DNA from: Rubrobacter sp.
GTDB taxonomy: Bacteria; Actinomycetota; Rubrobacteria; Rubrobacterales; Rubrobacteraceae
Direction: 5' to 3'
NCBI GenBank assembly: GCA_013815485.1
Contig: JACDGB010000011.1
Location: forward strand, 1 to 13,665
Length of the DNA stretch: 13,665 bases
Shown: piece by piece, positions 1-6,016 of the stretch
Layout of the letters: the number at the start of each line of letters is the position of its first letter
Position numbering within the stretch: the first letter of the stretch is position 1
The notes under the pieces: model-generated
Told to the model about the DNA's origin: nothing
Database searches by the model: none
What the model saw: only the letters and a program-made list of their open reading frames with translations
Position numbers and translations under genes: made by a program

Positions 1-574
1 CCGGGCCGAGAGTATCGAGATGGACCTCTCCCTGCCGGAGTCCCCGAAGCGTCTCCTCGACACAGCGGAAGACCGGCTCGGACGGCCCTCCATCCTCGTC
101 AACAATGCCGCCCACTCGACCCGCGACGGTTACGAGTCGCTGGACGCGGAAACCCTCGATGCCCACTACGCCGTCAACGTGCGGGCGACGGTGCTGCTCT
201 CCGTCCTCTTCGCCCGGCGCTTCGAGGCTGGCTCCGGTGGCAGGATCGTCAATTTTACTTCCGGGCAATCGCTCGGCCCTATGACCGGAGAGCTTGCGTA
301 TGCTGCGTCCAAAGGAGCCATCGAGGCGTTCACTCGTACCCTCGCTGCCGAGGTGGGACACAAAGGCATCACGGTAAACGCCGTAAATCCCGGTCCCACG
401 GACACTGGCTGGATGTCCAAAGAGGTGAGGAGGGAAATCTCGCCGAAGTTCCCGCCCGGACGCATCGGTCAACCAGAGGATGCGGCGCGGCTCGTGGCCT
501 TTCTGGCTAGTGACGAGGCGCAGTGGATCACGGGCCAGGTCATCCACTCCGAGGGCGGATTTTTGCGCGAATAG
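1..574 (+). CDS. Short-chain dehydrogenase/reductase (SDR), 5' end outside the window
   Basis: This is the C-terminal part (about 190 residues) of a classical SDR, an NAD(P)-dependent oxidoreductase with a Rossmann fold. Counting from the ATG at 20, the visible motifs are NNAA (residues 28-31), the catalytic Ser in the FTSGQS segment (Ser81), the YAASK catalytic Tyr/Lys pair (Tyr94, Lys98) and the NPGPTDT loop (123-129) that follows the cofactor site. The C-terminal ITGQ...GG segment is also typical. The reading frame is open to the left edge, and the N-terminal TGxxxGxG cofactor motif must lie upstream, so the ATG at 20 is internal. Classical SDRs are about 250 residues, so roughly 60 are missing. 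The substrate cannot be told from sequence. The next gene starts 61 nt downstream on the same strand. Confidence 0.92.
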   Translation, partial: RAESIEMDLSLPESPKRLLDTAEDRLGRPSILVNNAAHSTRDGYESLDAETLDAHYAVNVRATVLLSVLFARRFEAGSGGRIVNFTSGQSLGPMTGELAYAASKGAIEAFTRTLAAEVGHKGITVNAVNPGPTDTGWMSKEVRREISPKFPPGRIGQPEDAARLVAFLASDEAQWITGQVIHSEGGFLRE

Positions 575-580
575 TGAGTT

Positions 581-611
581 GGGGATCAAGGCCCATGTCT
601 TCTCGATCCCC
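581..611 (+). other. Inverted repeat downstream of the SDR gene
   Basis: GGGGATC at 581-587 is matched by its exact complement GATCCCC at 605-611, with a 17-nt loop. It begins 6 nt after the SDR stop codon. It could help end SDR transcription, but no T-run follows it, so I do not call it a Rho-independent terminator. It could equally be an operator for the next gene. Confidence 0.3.
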
Positions 612-623
612 GAAAGCGTGGGT

Positions 624-629
624 TATCAT
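624..629 (+). promoter_or_regulatory. Candidate -10 box for a leaderless transcript
   Basis: TATCAT matches the TATAAT consensus at five of six positions. It ends 6 nt before the ATG at 636, so transcription would start at or very near the start codon. No Shine-Dalgarno sequence precedes that ATG, which fits leaderless translation, a common mode in actinobacteria. There is no good -35 box at the usual distance. Confidence 0.3.
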
Positions 630-635
630 TGCGCG

Positions 636-1016
636 ATGAAACCCGCCGGAAGTCTCCTGAAGCTCTTCGACGAAGAGGACGCTAACCCCGACGCCCCCGC
701 GCGTGGACCGCTCTTCCCGCGCCCAGTCTTCCGCGCCCTGCTGGTGGTTTTCGGTGTCTCGCTCGTGTTCGCCGTGGATTGGTTCGGGCTTCTGCTACTG
801 AACTCTCAGGGCGTCGTCGCGCGGATGGGTCCCGTGAACGCCCTCCGGGTCACGGCCATTCTGATGGGCGGCGTGGCCGTGACCTCGGCACTGTTCATGG
901 CCCACTACCGCCGAGTCTATTCCTATATCTCCGAAGAGAACGTCTTCTTCGCCATCACGTTCGCGCTCTCGTTTCTGCTCGGCGCGCCCTGCGCTGTCGT
1001 CGGCATCTTCGCGTAG
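636..1016 (+). CDS. Hypothetical small membrane protein, three predicted TM segments
   Basis: I do not recognise this 126-residue protein. A polar N-terminus of about 30 residues (MKPAGSLLKLFDEEDANPD...) is followed by three hydrophobic stretches: about residues 33-57 (ALLVVFGVSLVFAVDWFGLL), 69-89 (ALRVTAILMGGVAVTSALFM) and 105-126 (ending PCAVVGIFA at the C-terminus). A short basic loop, HYRRVYSYISEEN, separates the second and third. The ATG at 636 was chosen because it gives a compact integral membrane protein. The same frame is open further upstream, but that part overlaps the SDR gene and reads as arginine-rich out-of-frame sequence. The gene has no ribosome binding site and may be leaderless. 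The function is unknown, and no neighbour suggests one. Confidence 0.7.
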   Translation: MKPAGSLLKLFDEEDANPDAPARGPLFPRPVFRALLVVFGVSLVFAVDWFGLLLLNSQGVVARMGPVNALRVTAILMGGVAVTSALFMAHYRRVYSYISEENVFFAITFALSFLLGAPCAVVGIFA

Positions 1017-1108
1017 GGGTACGTAAACAAAGTGATCCATGCTCCAGCGAGCCAACTTTTATCCCTCGGGCCGAAGCGCGGGCCGCGTCGGGAGGATATG
1101 CTCTCGCC

Positions 1109-1751
1109 ATGAGGTTCGAGCGTCAGCTATCCGCCCCAAACGAGGTCTTCGCCGCCGATGGCGAACCTTTCTCACTCTACAGGCCGATACTGGAGGAGAT
1201 GGAGCGGATTGGCGTGGGTGAGTGGGACAGGAGGACGCGCCGCGCCCACGCGCAAATGCTGGAGGAGCAGCGCGGTCTCGGCATCGCCGGGCCGGACAAG
1301 ACCCATCCGACGGACTATGTGCCCCGCCTGGTTCCGGCGACGGATTGGACAATCATCGAGCGGGGTCTCGCCCAGCGGATGCTTGCGCTCAACGAGTTCT
1401 TGCGCCGCCTGGAGGCCGGCAAGGAGGAAGTCGTCCCGAGAGAGGTCATCGAGAGCAGCATCCTCTACGAACCCAAGATCCCCGACAGCTTCGGGAGCAT
1501 CCCCAACCGGCAGATGGGCTTCGACCTCGTCGCGGCGCGAGGGCCTGGCCCACGAGTACATCGTCATCGAAGACAACGCCAAGATGCCCGTCGGCATCGA
1601 GCCGATGTGCCTGATGTGCGACCGCACCGCCGGGGTGCTCTCCCCCGAGTCCTACGTATCACTCTGGGTGAGCTCCCTCGACGGCATCATGGAGCGTTTC
1701 GGTAAGGTCTTGCGTACCGCTTCACCCGAGAGGGGTATGCTGCGCTTGTGA
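1109..1751 (+). pseudogene. Circularly permuted ATP-grasp family protein, frameshifted N-terminal remnant
   Basis: The first 140 or so residues match my recollection of the N-terminal region of circularly permuted type 2 ATP-grasp proteins (DUF404/DUF407): a start like MRFERQLSAPNEVFAADGEP, then YVPRLVPATDW, ALNEFLRRLEAG and MGFDLV. Around 1535-1556 the frame breaks. The homologous continuation HEYIVIEDNAKMPVGIEPM, equivalent to the ...YVLEDN.R.PSG... segment of intact relatives, is in the next frame (one extra base or two missing) and ends at a stop at 1749. Even after repair the product would be about 213 residues, while intact members are roughly 450 or more, so the catalytic C-terminal part is missing. 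The start ATG at 1109 has GGGAGGA at 1090-1096. Truncation plus frameshift argues for real decay rather than a base-calling error, although the error explanation remains possible for the frameshift alone. Confidence 0.75.
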
Positions 1752-1764
1752 TGTGGACAAGAGA

Positions 1765-1794
1765 GATCAGATACTTGATAAAGTATCCCTGATC
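1765..1794 (+). promoter_or_regulatory. Extended dyad / hairpin upstream of the arylsulfotransferase-like gene
   Basis: GATACTT (1770-1776) and AAGTATC (1781-1787) are exact inverted complements around a GATA loop. The dyad extends outward with GATCA (1765-1769) and TGATC (1790-1794), interrupted only by a CC bulge at 1788-1789. It lies just before the ribosome binding site (GGAG, 1797-1800) and the ATG at 1810. It is AT-richer than its surroundings and has no T-run after it, so an operator or a leader hairpin fits better than a terminator. Confidence 0.5.
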
Positions 1795-1809
1795 GTGGAG
1801 AATTCCGCG

Positions 1810-3351
1810 ATGGGAAATAAGTTCACACGTCGCGGGTTTCTCACAGCGATGGGTGCCACGTACCTCGCGTTGACAAACACGGTGGGTTGCGGACTGCTTG
1901 AAGGCACCCCAGAGGTCAGGTCCTTGCGTACCCCAGAGGTCAGACCCGTGCGCACCCCAAAGGTCTGGCCATTGCCTGAGGTTCCATCTGCGCGTGTGTG
2001 GGCCTTCCGCTCGCGCCCGGACCTCGGTCCCCCTACTGTTGACGTGACCACGCGGGTGCACGAAACCGCCCCCGGATACATCTTTGTCGCCCCGAAGAAG
2101 GGTGGTGCTGGGCAAGGCGGTCCGATAATCCTCGACGATCGCGGGCAGGTGGTGTGGTTCCGTCCCGTGCAGGACGGGTCTGCGCGCGCGATCGACTTCA
2201 AGGTGCAATACTACCGGGGCAGGCCCGTGCTTACCTTACAGGAGGACGGGTTCGCCGTGATCCTCGACAACTCCTACCGCGAGATAGCCCGGGTCCGTGC
2301 GGGCAACGGCTACCAGGAGGACCATCACGAGTTCCTCATCACCTCGCAGGACACCGCCCTGATCACGATCTACGACCCGGTCCCCTGGGACCTGTCCCCG
2401 TTCGGTGGCCCGCAGGACGGCGCGGTATGGCAAGGTGTTGTCCAGGAGCTTGACATCGAGACCGGCGAGGTGCTCTTCGAATGGCACAGCCTCGACCACG
2501 TCCGCCTCGAGGAGACCTACGCCGAGCTTGCGAAGGAACCCCGCCCCAGCATCGACTACTTCCACATCAACTCCATAGACGTAGACCACGACCGCAACCT
2601 ACTCGTCTCCGCCCGCAATACCTCCGCCGTCTACAAGATCGATCGCAGGACCGGCGAGGTCATATGGCGGCTGGGTGGGAAGTGGAGCGACTTCGAGATG
2701 GGTCCGGGAACCCAATTCGCTTACCAGCACGACGCGCGGCGTCAGCCCGACGGTACCGTCACGATCTTCGATAACGGCACCACGGTCTTTGATAACGGCC
2801 TCCCGAATGTGGTCGAAGAATCCCGCGGTATCGTGCTCGAGGTGGACGAGGAGGAGATGACGGCCGTCGGGGTGCGCGAGTATACCCACCCCGACAAGCA
2901 GTTCGCCCACGCGGCCGGCAACATGCAGGTGCTGCCGAGCGGCAACGTGTTCATAGGTTGGGGCAGAGCACTGGTGTTCTCGGAATCCAGCAAGGATGGT
3001 GAGCTGCTCTTCAGTGCCAGCTTCTCGCCCAGCTTCTCGGCCACAGACGGGTCCTACCGGACTTTCCGCTTCCCGTGGAGTGGGTATCCGAGCGACAAGC
3101 CTGCTGTGGTGGCAAAGCGCATCTCCGAAGACGAGGTTGAAGTCTACACTAGCTGGAACGGTGCCACGGAGGTCGCCACCTGGGAGATACTCGCTGGCCC
3201 GACCCCAGACCAACTAGAGTCCGTGGGATCTGTCCCCCGGAACGGGTTCGAGACGGGCATGGTGGTGCGCACCGCCGAGCCGTACGTCGGCGTACGAGCC
3301 AAACAACGTTCTGGCCAGGTTCTCGTCACCAGCGAGCCCGTCAAGCTGTGA
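1810..3351 (+). CDS. Arylsulfotransferase (ASST)-like protein, Tat-exported, probable lipoprotein
   Basis: A 513-residue protein resembling the arylsulfotransferase (ASST/Arylsulfotran_2) beta-propeller family. True ASSTs move sulfate from a phenolic ester to another phenol through a histidine intermediate, but many relatives have no known substrate. The N-terminus carries a twin-arginine motif (FTRRGFLTAMG, Arg7-Arg8), a hydrophobic stretch and a possible lipobox ending at Cys27 (NTVGC), so the mature protein should sit outside the membrane. Residues 33-56 are a repeated linker (TPEVRxxR-like). Propeller-type motifs include LDDRGQVVWF, DHHEFLIT (His172/173), FHINSIDVDHD (His252), YKIDRRTGEVIWRLGG and YQHDARRQPDG (His307). 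The FDNG unit occurs twice, at about 320-330. I chose the ATG at 1810, which has GGAG about 9 nt upstream and puts the Tat motif at residues 4-14. An in-frame GTG at 1753 would add 19 residues and read through the dyad. Family assignment is firm, enzymatic activity is not. Confidence 0.8.
   Translation: MGNKFTRRGFLTAMGATYLALTNTVGCGLLEGTPEVRSLRTPEVRPVRTPKVWPLPEVPSARVWAFRSRPDLGPPTVDVTTRVHETAPGYIFVAPKKGGAGQGGPIILDDRGQVVWFRPVQDGSARAIDFKVQYYRGRPVLTLQEDGFAVILDNSYREIARVRAGNGYQEDHHEFLITSQDTALITIYDPVPWDLSPFGGPQDGAVWQGVVQELDIETGEVLFEWHSLDHVRLEETYAELAKEPRPSIDYFHINSIDVDHDRNLLVSARNTSAVYKIDRRTGEVIWRLGGKWSDFEMGPGTQFAYQHDARRQPDGTVTIFDNGTTVFDNGLPNVVEESRGIVLEVDEEEMTAVGVREYTHPDKQFAHAAGNMQVLPSGNVFIGWGRALVFSESSKDGELLFSASFSPSFSATDGSYRTFRFPWSGYPSDKPAVVAKRISEDEVEVYTSWNGATEVATWEILAGPTPDQLESVGSVPRNGFETGMVVRTAEPYVGVRAKQRSGQVLVTSEPVKL
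1906..1977 (+). repeat. Three tandem copies of a 24-bp unit inside the coding region
   Basis: Copies begin at 1906, 1930 and 1954. Each opens with ACCCCAGAGGTC or the variant ACCCCAAAGGTC. The first two are the most alike, and the third has drifted. The unit is eight codons, so the reading frame is kept, and it encodes a Pro/Arg/Val-rich linker directly after the predicted lipidated cysteine. Copy number could vary by slippage without breaking the protein. Confidence 0.85.
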
Positions 3352-3538
3352 ACCCGAGCGGCGCCGATTGCTAGAAGGCTCTTACCCGCGATCGGAGAAG
3401 TCCCAACGGCTCGATCTACTCATCTCCGGCCGTCTTTCATCGGCATCCACGGCGACTCCTCGCTTTCCCTCGCTACTTCGGCGCCGGCATTCTATAGGCG
3501 GCTTTCACTCCGGGAAGACCAGGAAAGGCTCCCGCCAG

Positions 3539-4006
3539 CTACTCGTGGAGACCGCGGCGACGGTGCCACTCCTCCAGGGACTCTTCCGGGTACTCCGGGA
3601 AGTGTTTTTCGTTGTCGTCGTCGGGGATCTCGCACCACGGCGCGGCGTAGTCGAGCATCAGGCGCACACGCTCCGGCGGCTTCGGGAGCGGGGTGTCTAT
3701 TGCCGAGGCGAAAGGATGGATCAACTCCGGCCACATCGGGTTGAAGAGCCACAGGAAGCTCCCACAAAACTTGCAGAAGTTGCGCTCCGTCTCGCCGCGA
3801 TCCTGGGCTCTCACCCTGTAGACGGAGAGGTTCTCCGCGCCTTCGACCTCCAGCGTCTCCGCGTCGGCGCCGAGGTTGATGACGTATCCACCACCGCCAG
3901 CCGTCTTGCGGCAGATCGAACAGTAGTAAGCCTGATACGGATACGGCGTCGAAGATTCAACACGAAACTTCACCGATCCGCAATGACACGATCCTTCGAG
4001 AAGCAC
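3539..4006 (-). CDS. GFA/CENP-V domain zinc protein at the end of the suf operon
   Basis: A 155-residue protein of the GFA family (named after glutathione-dependent formaldehyde-activating enzyme, though most members have unknown substrates). The zinc-binding cysteines are recognisable: GSCHCGSVKF (Cys7, Cys9), YYCSICRK (Cys29, Cys32) and FCKFCGS (Cys78, Cys81). The start is set at the GTG at 4006 because GGAG (4012-4015) sits 5 nt before it and it places the first CxC motif where the family has it. Its start codon is 8 nt after the sufU stop codon, whose TAG is part of the same TAGGAG ribosome binding site. It should therefore be translated from the suf mRNA. In many actinobacteria I would expect a SufT-like gene near this spot, and none is visible before the operon ends. 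The exact function is unknown. Confidence 0.85.
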   Translation of the reverse strand: MLLEGSCHCGSVKFRVESSTPYPYQAYYCSICRKTAGGGGYVINLGADAETLEVEGAENLSVYRVRAQDRGETERNFCKFCGSFLWLFNPMWPELIHPFASAIDTPLPKPPERVRLMLDYAAPWCEIPDDDNEKHFPEYPEESLEEWHRRRGLHE

Positions 4007-4011
4007 AGAGT

Positions 4012-4017
4012 CTCCTA
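4012..4017 (-). promoter_or_regulatory. Ribosome binding site of the GFA gene, overlapping the sufU stop
   Basis: Read on the - strand, TAGGAG holds both the sufU TAG stop (4017-4015) and the GGAG that precedes the GTG start at 4006. This sets the GFA start and suggests translational coupling with sufU. Confidence 0.7.
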
Positions 4018-4431
4018 ACCCCCGTCGTTCATACCCTTTTGGAAAGCGTTCCAGGCGAGGGTGGCGCATTTGATCCGGGATGGGTATTGGATCACGCCCT
4101 TCAAAGCCGCCAAGTCATCCATCTCCGGGAATTCTGTCTCGCCGGTCATCATGGACTTGAAGCCTTTGATCTCCTTCTCCGCCGCCTCCCGGCTCTTGCC
4201 CATCAGCCGTTCCGTCATCATCGAGGCCGATGCCTGGGATATGGCGCACCCGCGCCCCCCGAACTTCACGTCGGACACTTTGTCCCCTTCGAAGAGGGCA
4301 TAGACCGTGACCTCGTCACCGCACAGGGGGTTGAGGAGATGCTCTTCGATGTCGGGGTTGTCGATCTCACCCCGGTTCCGGGGACGCTGATAGTGGTCCA
4401 TGATGATCTGGGTGTAAAGTTCGCGCATCAT
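4015..4431 (-). CDS. sufU: SufU, zinc-dependent sulfur transfer protein
   Basis: SufU accepts persulfide sulfur from SufS and passes it towards the SufBCD scaffold. It belongs to the IscU fold family but in Gram-positive systems acts as a zinc-dependent sulfurtransferase rather than a scaffold. The 138-residue protein has the three conserved cysteines and the aspartate of the zinc site: PLCGDE (Cys37, Asp39), GRGCAIS (Cys62) and IKCATLAW (Cys122). The insertion between the second and third cysteines (KGFKSMMTGETEF) is typical of SufU and distinguishes it from IscU. The N-terminal LYTQIIMDHYQRPRNRG also matches. Its ATG at 4431 overlaps the sufS stop by 4 nt (ATGA on the - strand). A second ATG follows directly at 4428. 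The Shine-Dalgarno sequence is weak, consistent with coupling to sufS. Confidence 0.96.
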   Translation of the reverse strand: MMRELYTQIIMDHYQRPRNRGEIDNPDIEEHLLNPLCGDEVTVYALFEGDKVSDVKFGGRGCAISQASASMMTERLMGKSREAAEKEIKGFKSMMTGETEFPEMDDLAALKGVIQYPSRIKCATLAWNAFQKGMNDGG

Positions 4432-5654
4432 GCGAAAGCCCCGAAGAACTCGCGGGCGCGTACCAGAGCTGCGACCAGCGCATCCGCCTCTTCCTCCGTG
4501 TTGTACAGATAGAAGCTCGCCCGCGCCGTCGCCGCGATACCGAGGCGGCGCATCAGAGGCTGGCAGCAGTGGTGCCCGCTTCGTATAGCCACGCCTTCCT
4601 CGTCCAGTAGCTGCGATAGATCGTGCGGATGCACGTCCGGCAATGAGAAGGAGACGAGGCCCGCACGGTCTTTCTCGGGACCGTAAAGGACTATGCCTTC
4701 GATCTCCGAGAGCCGCCCATGAGCGTACGCTCCGAGCCGACGCTCATGCTCGCGGATGTTCTCCATGCCGAGTTCGTCCAGGTAATCCACTGCGGCCCCG
4801 AGGCCGATGGCGCCCTCGATGTTCATGGTGCCGGCCTCGAACTTGTAGGGCAGGTCGTTCCAGGTGGAGTGGTCGAGGTGGACCTCCCGGATCATCTCCC
4901 CACCACCCAGAAAAGGCTCCATCTCTTCCAGGATTTCGATCCTGCCCCACAGAAATCCCGCGCCCGTCGGGCCGAGCATCTTGTGCCCGCTCGCGGCGAA
5001 GAAATCGCATCCGAGTTTTTCTACGTCAACCGGCATGTGCGGCGCGCTCTGCGCCCCGTCCACCAGCATCAGCGCGTCGTTCTCGTGAGCCAGCCTCGCC
5101 AACTCCTCGACCGGGTTGATGGTGGCGAGCACGTTCGAGGCATGGGTGCAGGCGACGAGCTTTGTCTTTGGGCCAATAAGACGCCGAGCCGCCTCCATGT
5201 CCAGCGTTCCATCGTCCAGCATCGGGATGAACCGCAGCCTCGCGCCGGTATCCCGCACCGCGAGTTGCCACGGTACGAGGTTCGAGTGATGCTCCGTCTC
5301 GGTCAGGACTATCTCATCGCCTTCGCGCAGGTTCTTCCGTCCCCAGGCGTGGGCGACGAGGTTTATGGACTCCGTCGTGCCGCGAGTGAAGATCAGACCA
5401 TCGGAGTCCGGCGCGCTGATGAAACGCGCGACCTTCTCCCGCGCCTCTTCGTAGGCGGCCGTCGCCTCTTCGGCGAGACGATGCGCGCCGCGGTGGATGT
5501 TCGCGTTGTGCTTCTCGTAGTAGTCCGTGAGCGTCTGGATGACCTGGCGCGGTTTCTGGGAGGTCGCGGCATTGTCCAGGTAGACAAGCGGCTTGCCGTG
5601 TACCTCGCGGTCGAGGATGGGAAAATTTTGCCGTATCTCTGCTACGTCGTACAA
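4428..5654 (-). CDS. sufS: SufS, cysteine desulfurase
   Basis: A PLP-dependent class II cysteine desulfurase that releases sulfur from L-cysteine as a protein-bound persulfide and hands it to SufU. The 408-residue length equals the family norm. Visible landmarks are YLDNAATSQKP near residue 25, HRGAHRLAEEA (54-64), TETEHHSNLVPW, VDGAQSAPH, the PLP lysine in ASGHKMLGPTG (Lys225), and the persulfide cysteine in IRSGHHCCQPL (Cys363, with a second Cys at 364). I set the start at TTG 5654 because AGGAGG (5660-5665) lies 5 nt before it and the product begins YDVAEIRQNFPILDR, the usual SufS N-terminus. The open frame runs further upstream, but that stretch overlaps the Rieske gene and is arginine-rich out-of-frame sequence. 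It is separated by 2 nt from the Rieske gene and overlaps sufU by 4 nt. Confidence 0.96.
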   Translation of the reverse strand: MYDVAEIRQNFPILDREVHGKPLVYLDNAATSQKPRQVIQTLTDYYEKHNANIHRGAHRLAEEATAAYEEAREKVARFISAPDSDGLIFTRGTTESINLVAHAWGRKNLREGDEIVLTETEHHSNLVPWQLAVRDTGARLRFIPMLDDGTLDMEAARRLIGPKTKLVACTHASNVLATINPVEELARLAHENDALMLVDGAQSAPHMPVDVEKLGCDFFAASGHKMLGPTGAGFLWGRIEILEEMEPFLGGGEMIREVHLDHSTWNDLPYKFEAGTMNIEGAIGLGAAVDYLDELGMENIREHERRLGAYAHGRLSEIEGIVLYGPEKDRAGLVSFSLPDVHPHDLSQLLDEEGVAIRSGHHCCQPLMRRLGIAATARASFYLYNTEEEADALVAALVRAREFFGAFA

Positions 5655-5656
5655 CC

Positions 5657-6013
5657 TTACCTCCTGTGGCGGCCTCTTCCGCCGCCGACCTTTCCGCGCT
5701 TCGGGTTGAGGGCGACGTACACCTGTCCGTCCTCGACCTTGACCTCGTGGGTGGGGACGGGTTTGACGGCGGGGAGACCTTCGGCTGCGCCGCTCTTCAC
5801 GTCGAACTTCGCGCCGTGAAGGGGGCACCGGATCTGCTCTCCTTCCAGCTCGCCCTCGCTGAGGAATGCGAACTGGTGGGTACACACGTCCTCGAAGGCG
5901 AAGAACTCCCCGTCCACGTTGCACAGCGCCACGGGCCTCTCCTCCACCCGGTACTGCTTCACCCTGCCGGGGGAGACCTCGTCCGTGGCTGCTACCTTGT
6001 GGAACTCGGGCAT
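5657..6013 (-). CDS. Rieske [2Fe-2S] ferredoxin of the suf operon
   Basis: A 118-residue soluble Rieske-type ferredoxin of the non-haem oxygenase ferredoxin class. The cluster ligands are clear: CTHQ (Cys44, His46) and CPLHG (Cys63, His66), spaced as expected for this short class. MPEFHKVAATDEVSPG and the GLPAVKPVPTHEVKVEDGQVYV end are also typical. It has no signal peptide or membrane anchor, so it should act in the cytoplasm. The tail (KRGKVGGGRGRHRR) is strongly basic. The ATG lies 3 nt after the sufD stop, and the gene runs to within 2 nt of sufS. Its position between sufD and sufS, as I recall it in several actinobacterial suf clusters, suggests electron delivery for cluster assembly or repair, but no direct role is proven. 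Confidence 0.93.
   Translation of the reverse strand: MPEFHKVAATDEVSPGRVKQYRVEERPVALCNVDGEFFAFEDVCTHQFAFLSEGELEGEQIRCPLHGAKFDVKSGAAEGLPAVKPVPTHEVKVEDGQVYVALNPKRGKVGGGRGRHRR
5660..5665 (-). promoter_or_regulatory. Strong Shine-Dalgarno that fixes the sufS TTG start
   Basis: AGGAGG is read on the - strand, followed at once by the Rieske TAA stop (5657-5659) and, 2 nt later, the sufS TTG. The site lies inside the last codons of the Rieske gene, so translation of the two is likely linked. Confidence 0.75.
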
Positions 6014-6016
6014 CTT

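Noticed and set aside
3352..3538. Terminator between the converging arylsulfotransferase-like and GFA genes
   Set aside because: I saw only short stems (CGGGA/TCCCG with a long loop) without T-runs on either strand. The octamer CGGCGCCG occurs twice (near 3359 and 3479) but is too short and GC-rich to mean anything by itself.
4428..4800. Adjacent Cys-Cys at the SufS active site as an anomaly
   Set aside because: The first cysteine aligns with the catalytic one, and the rest of the enzyme is normal. A neighbouring cysteine alone is not evidence of altered chemistry.
4436..5819. Long open frames on the + strand opposite sufS and the Rieske gene
   Set aside because: They run antisense to genes with clear family motifs and are rich in arginine, proline and histidine, as expected for antisense reading of GC-rich genes. 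No ribosome binding site or domain was seen.
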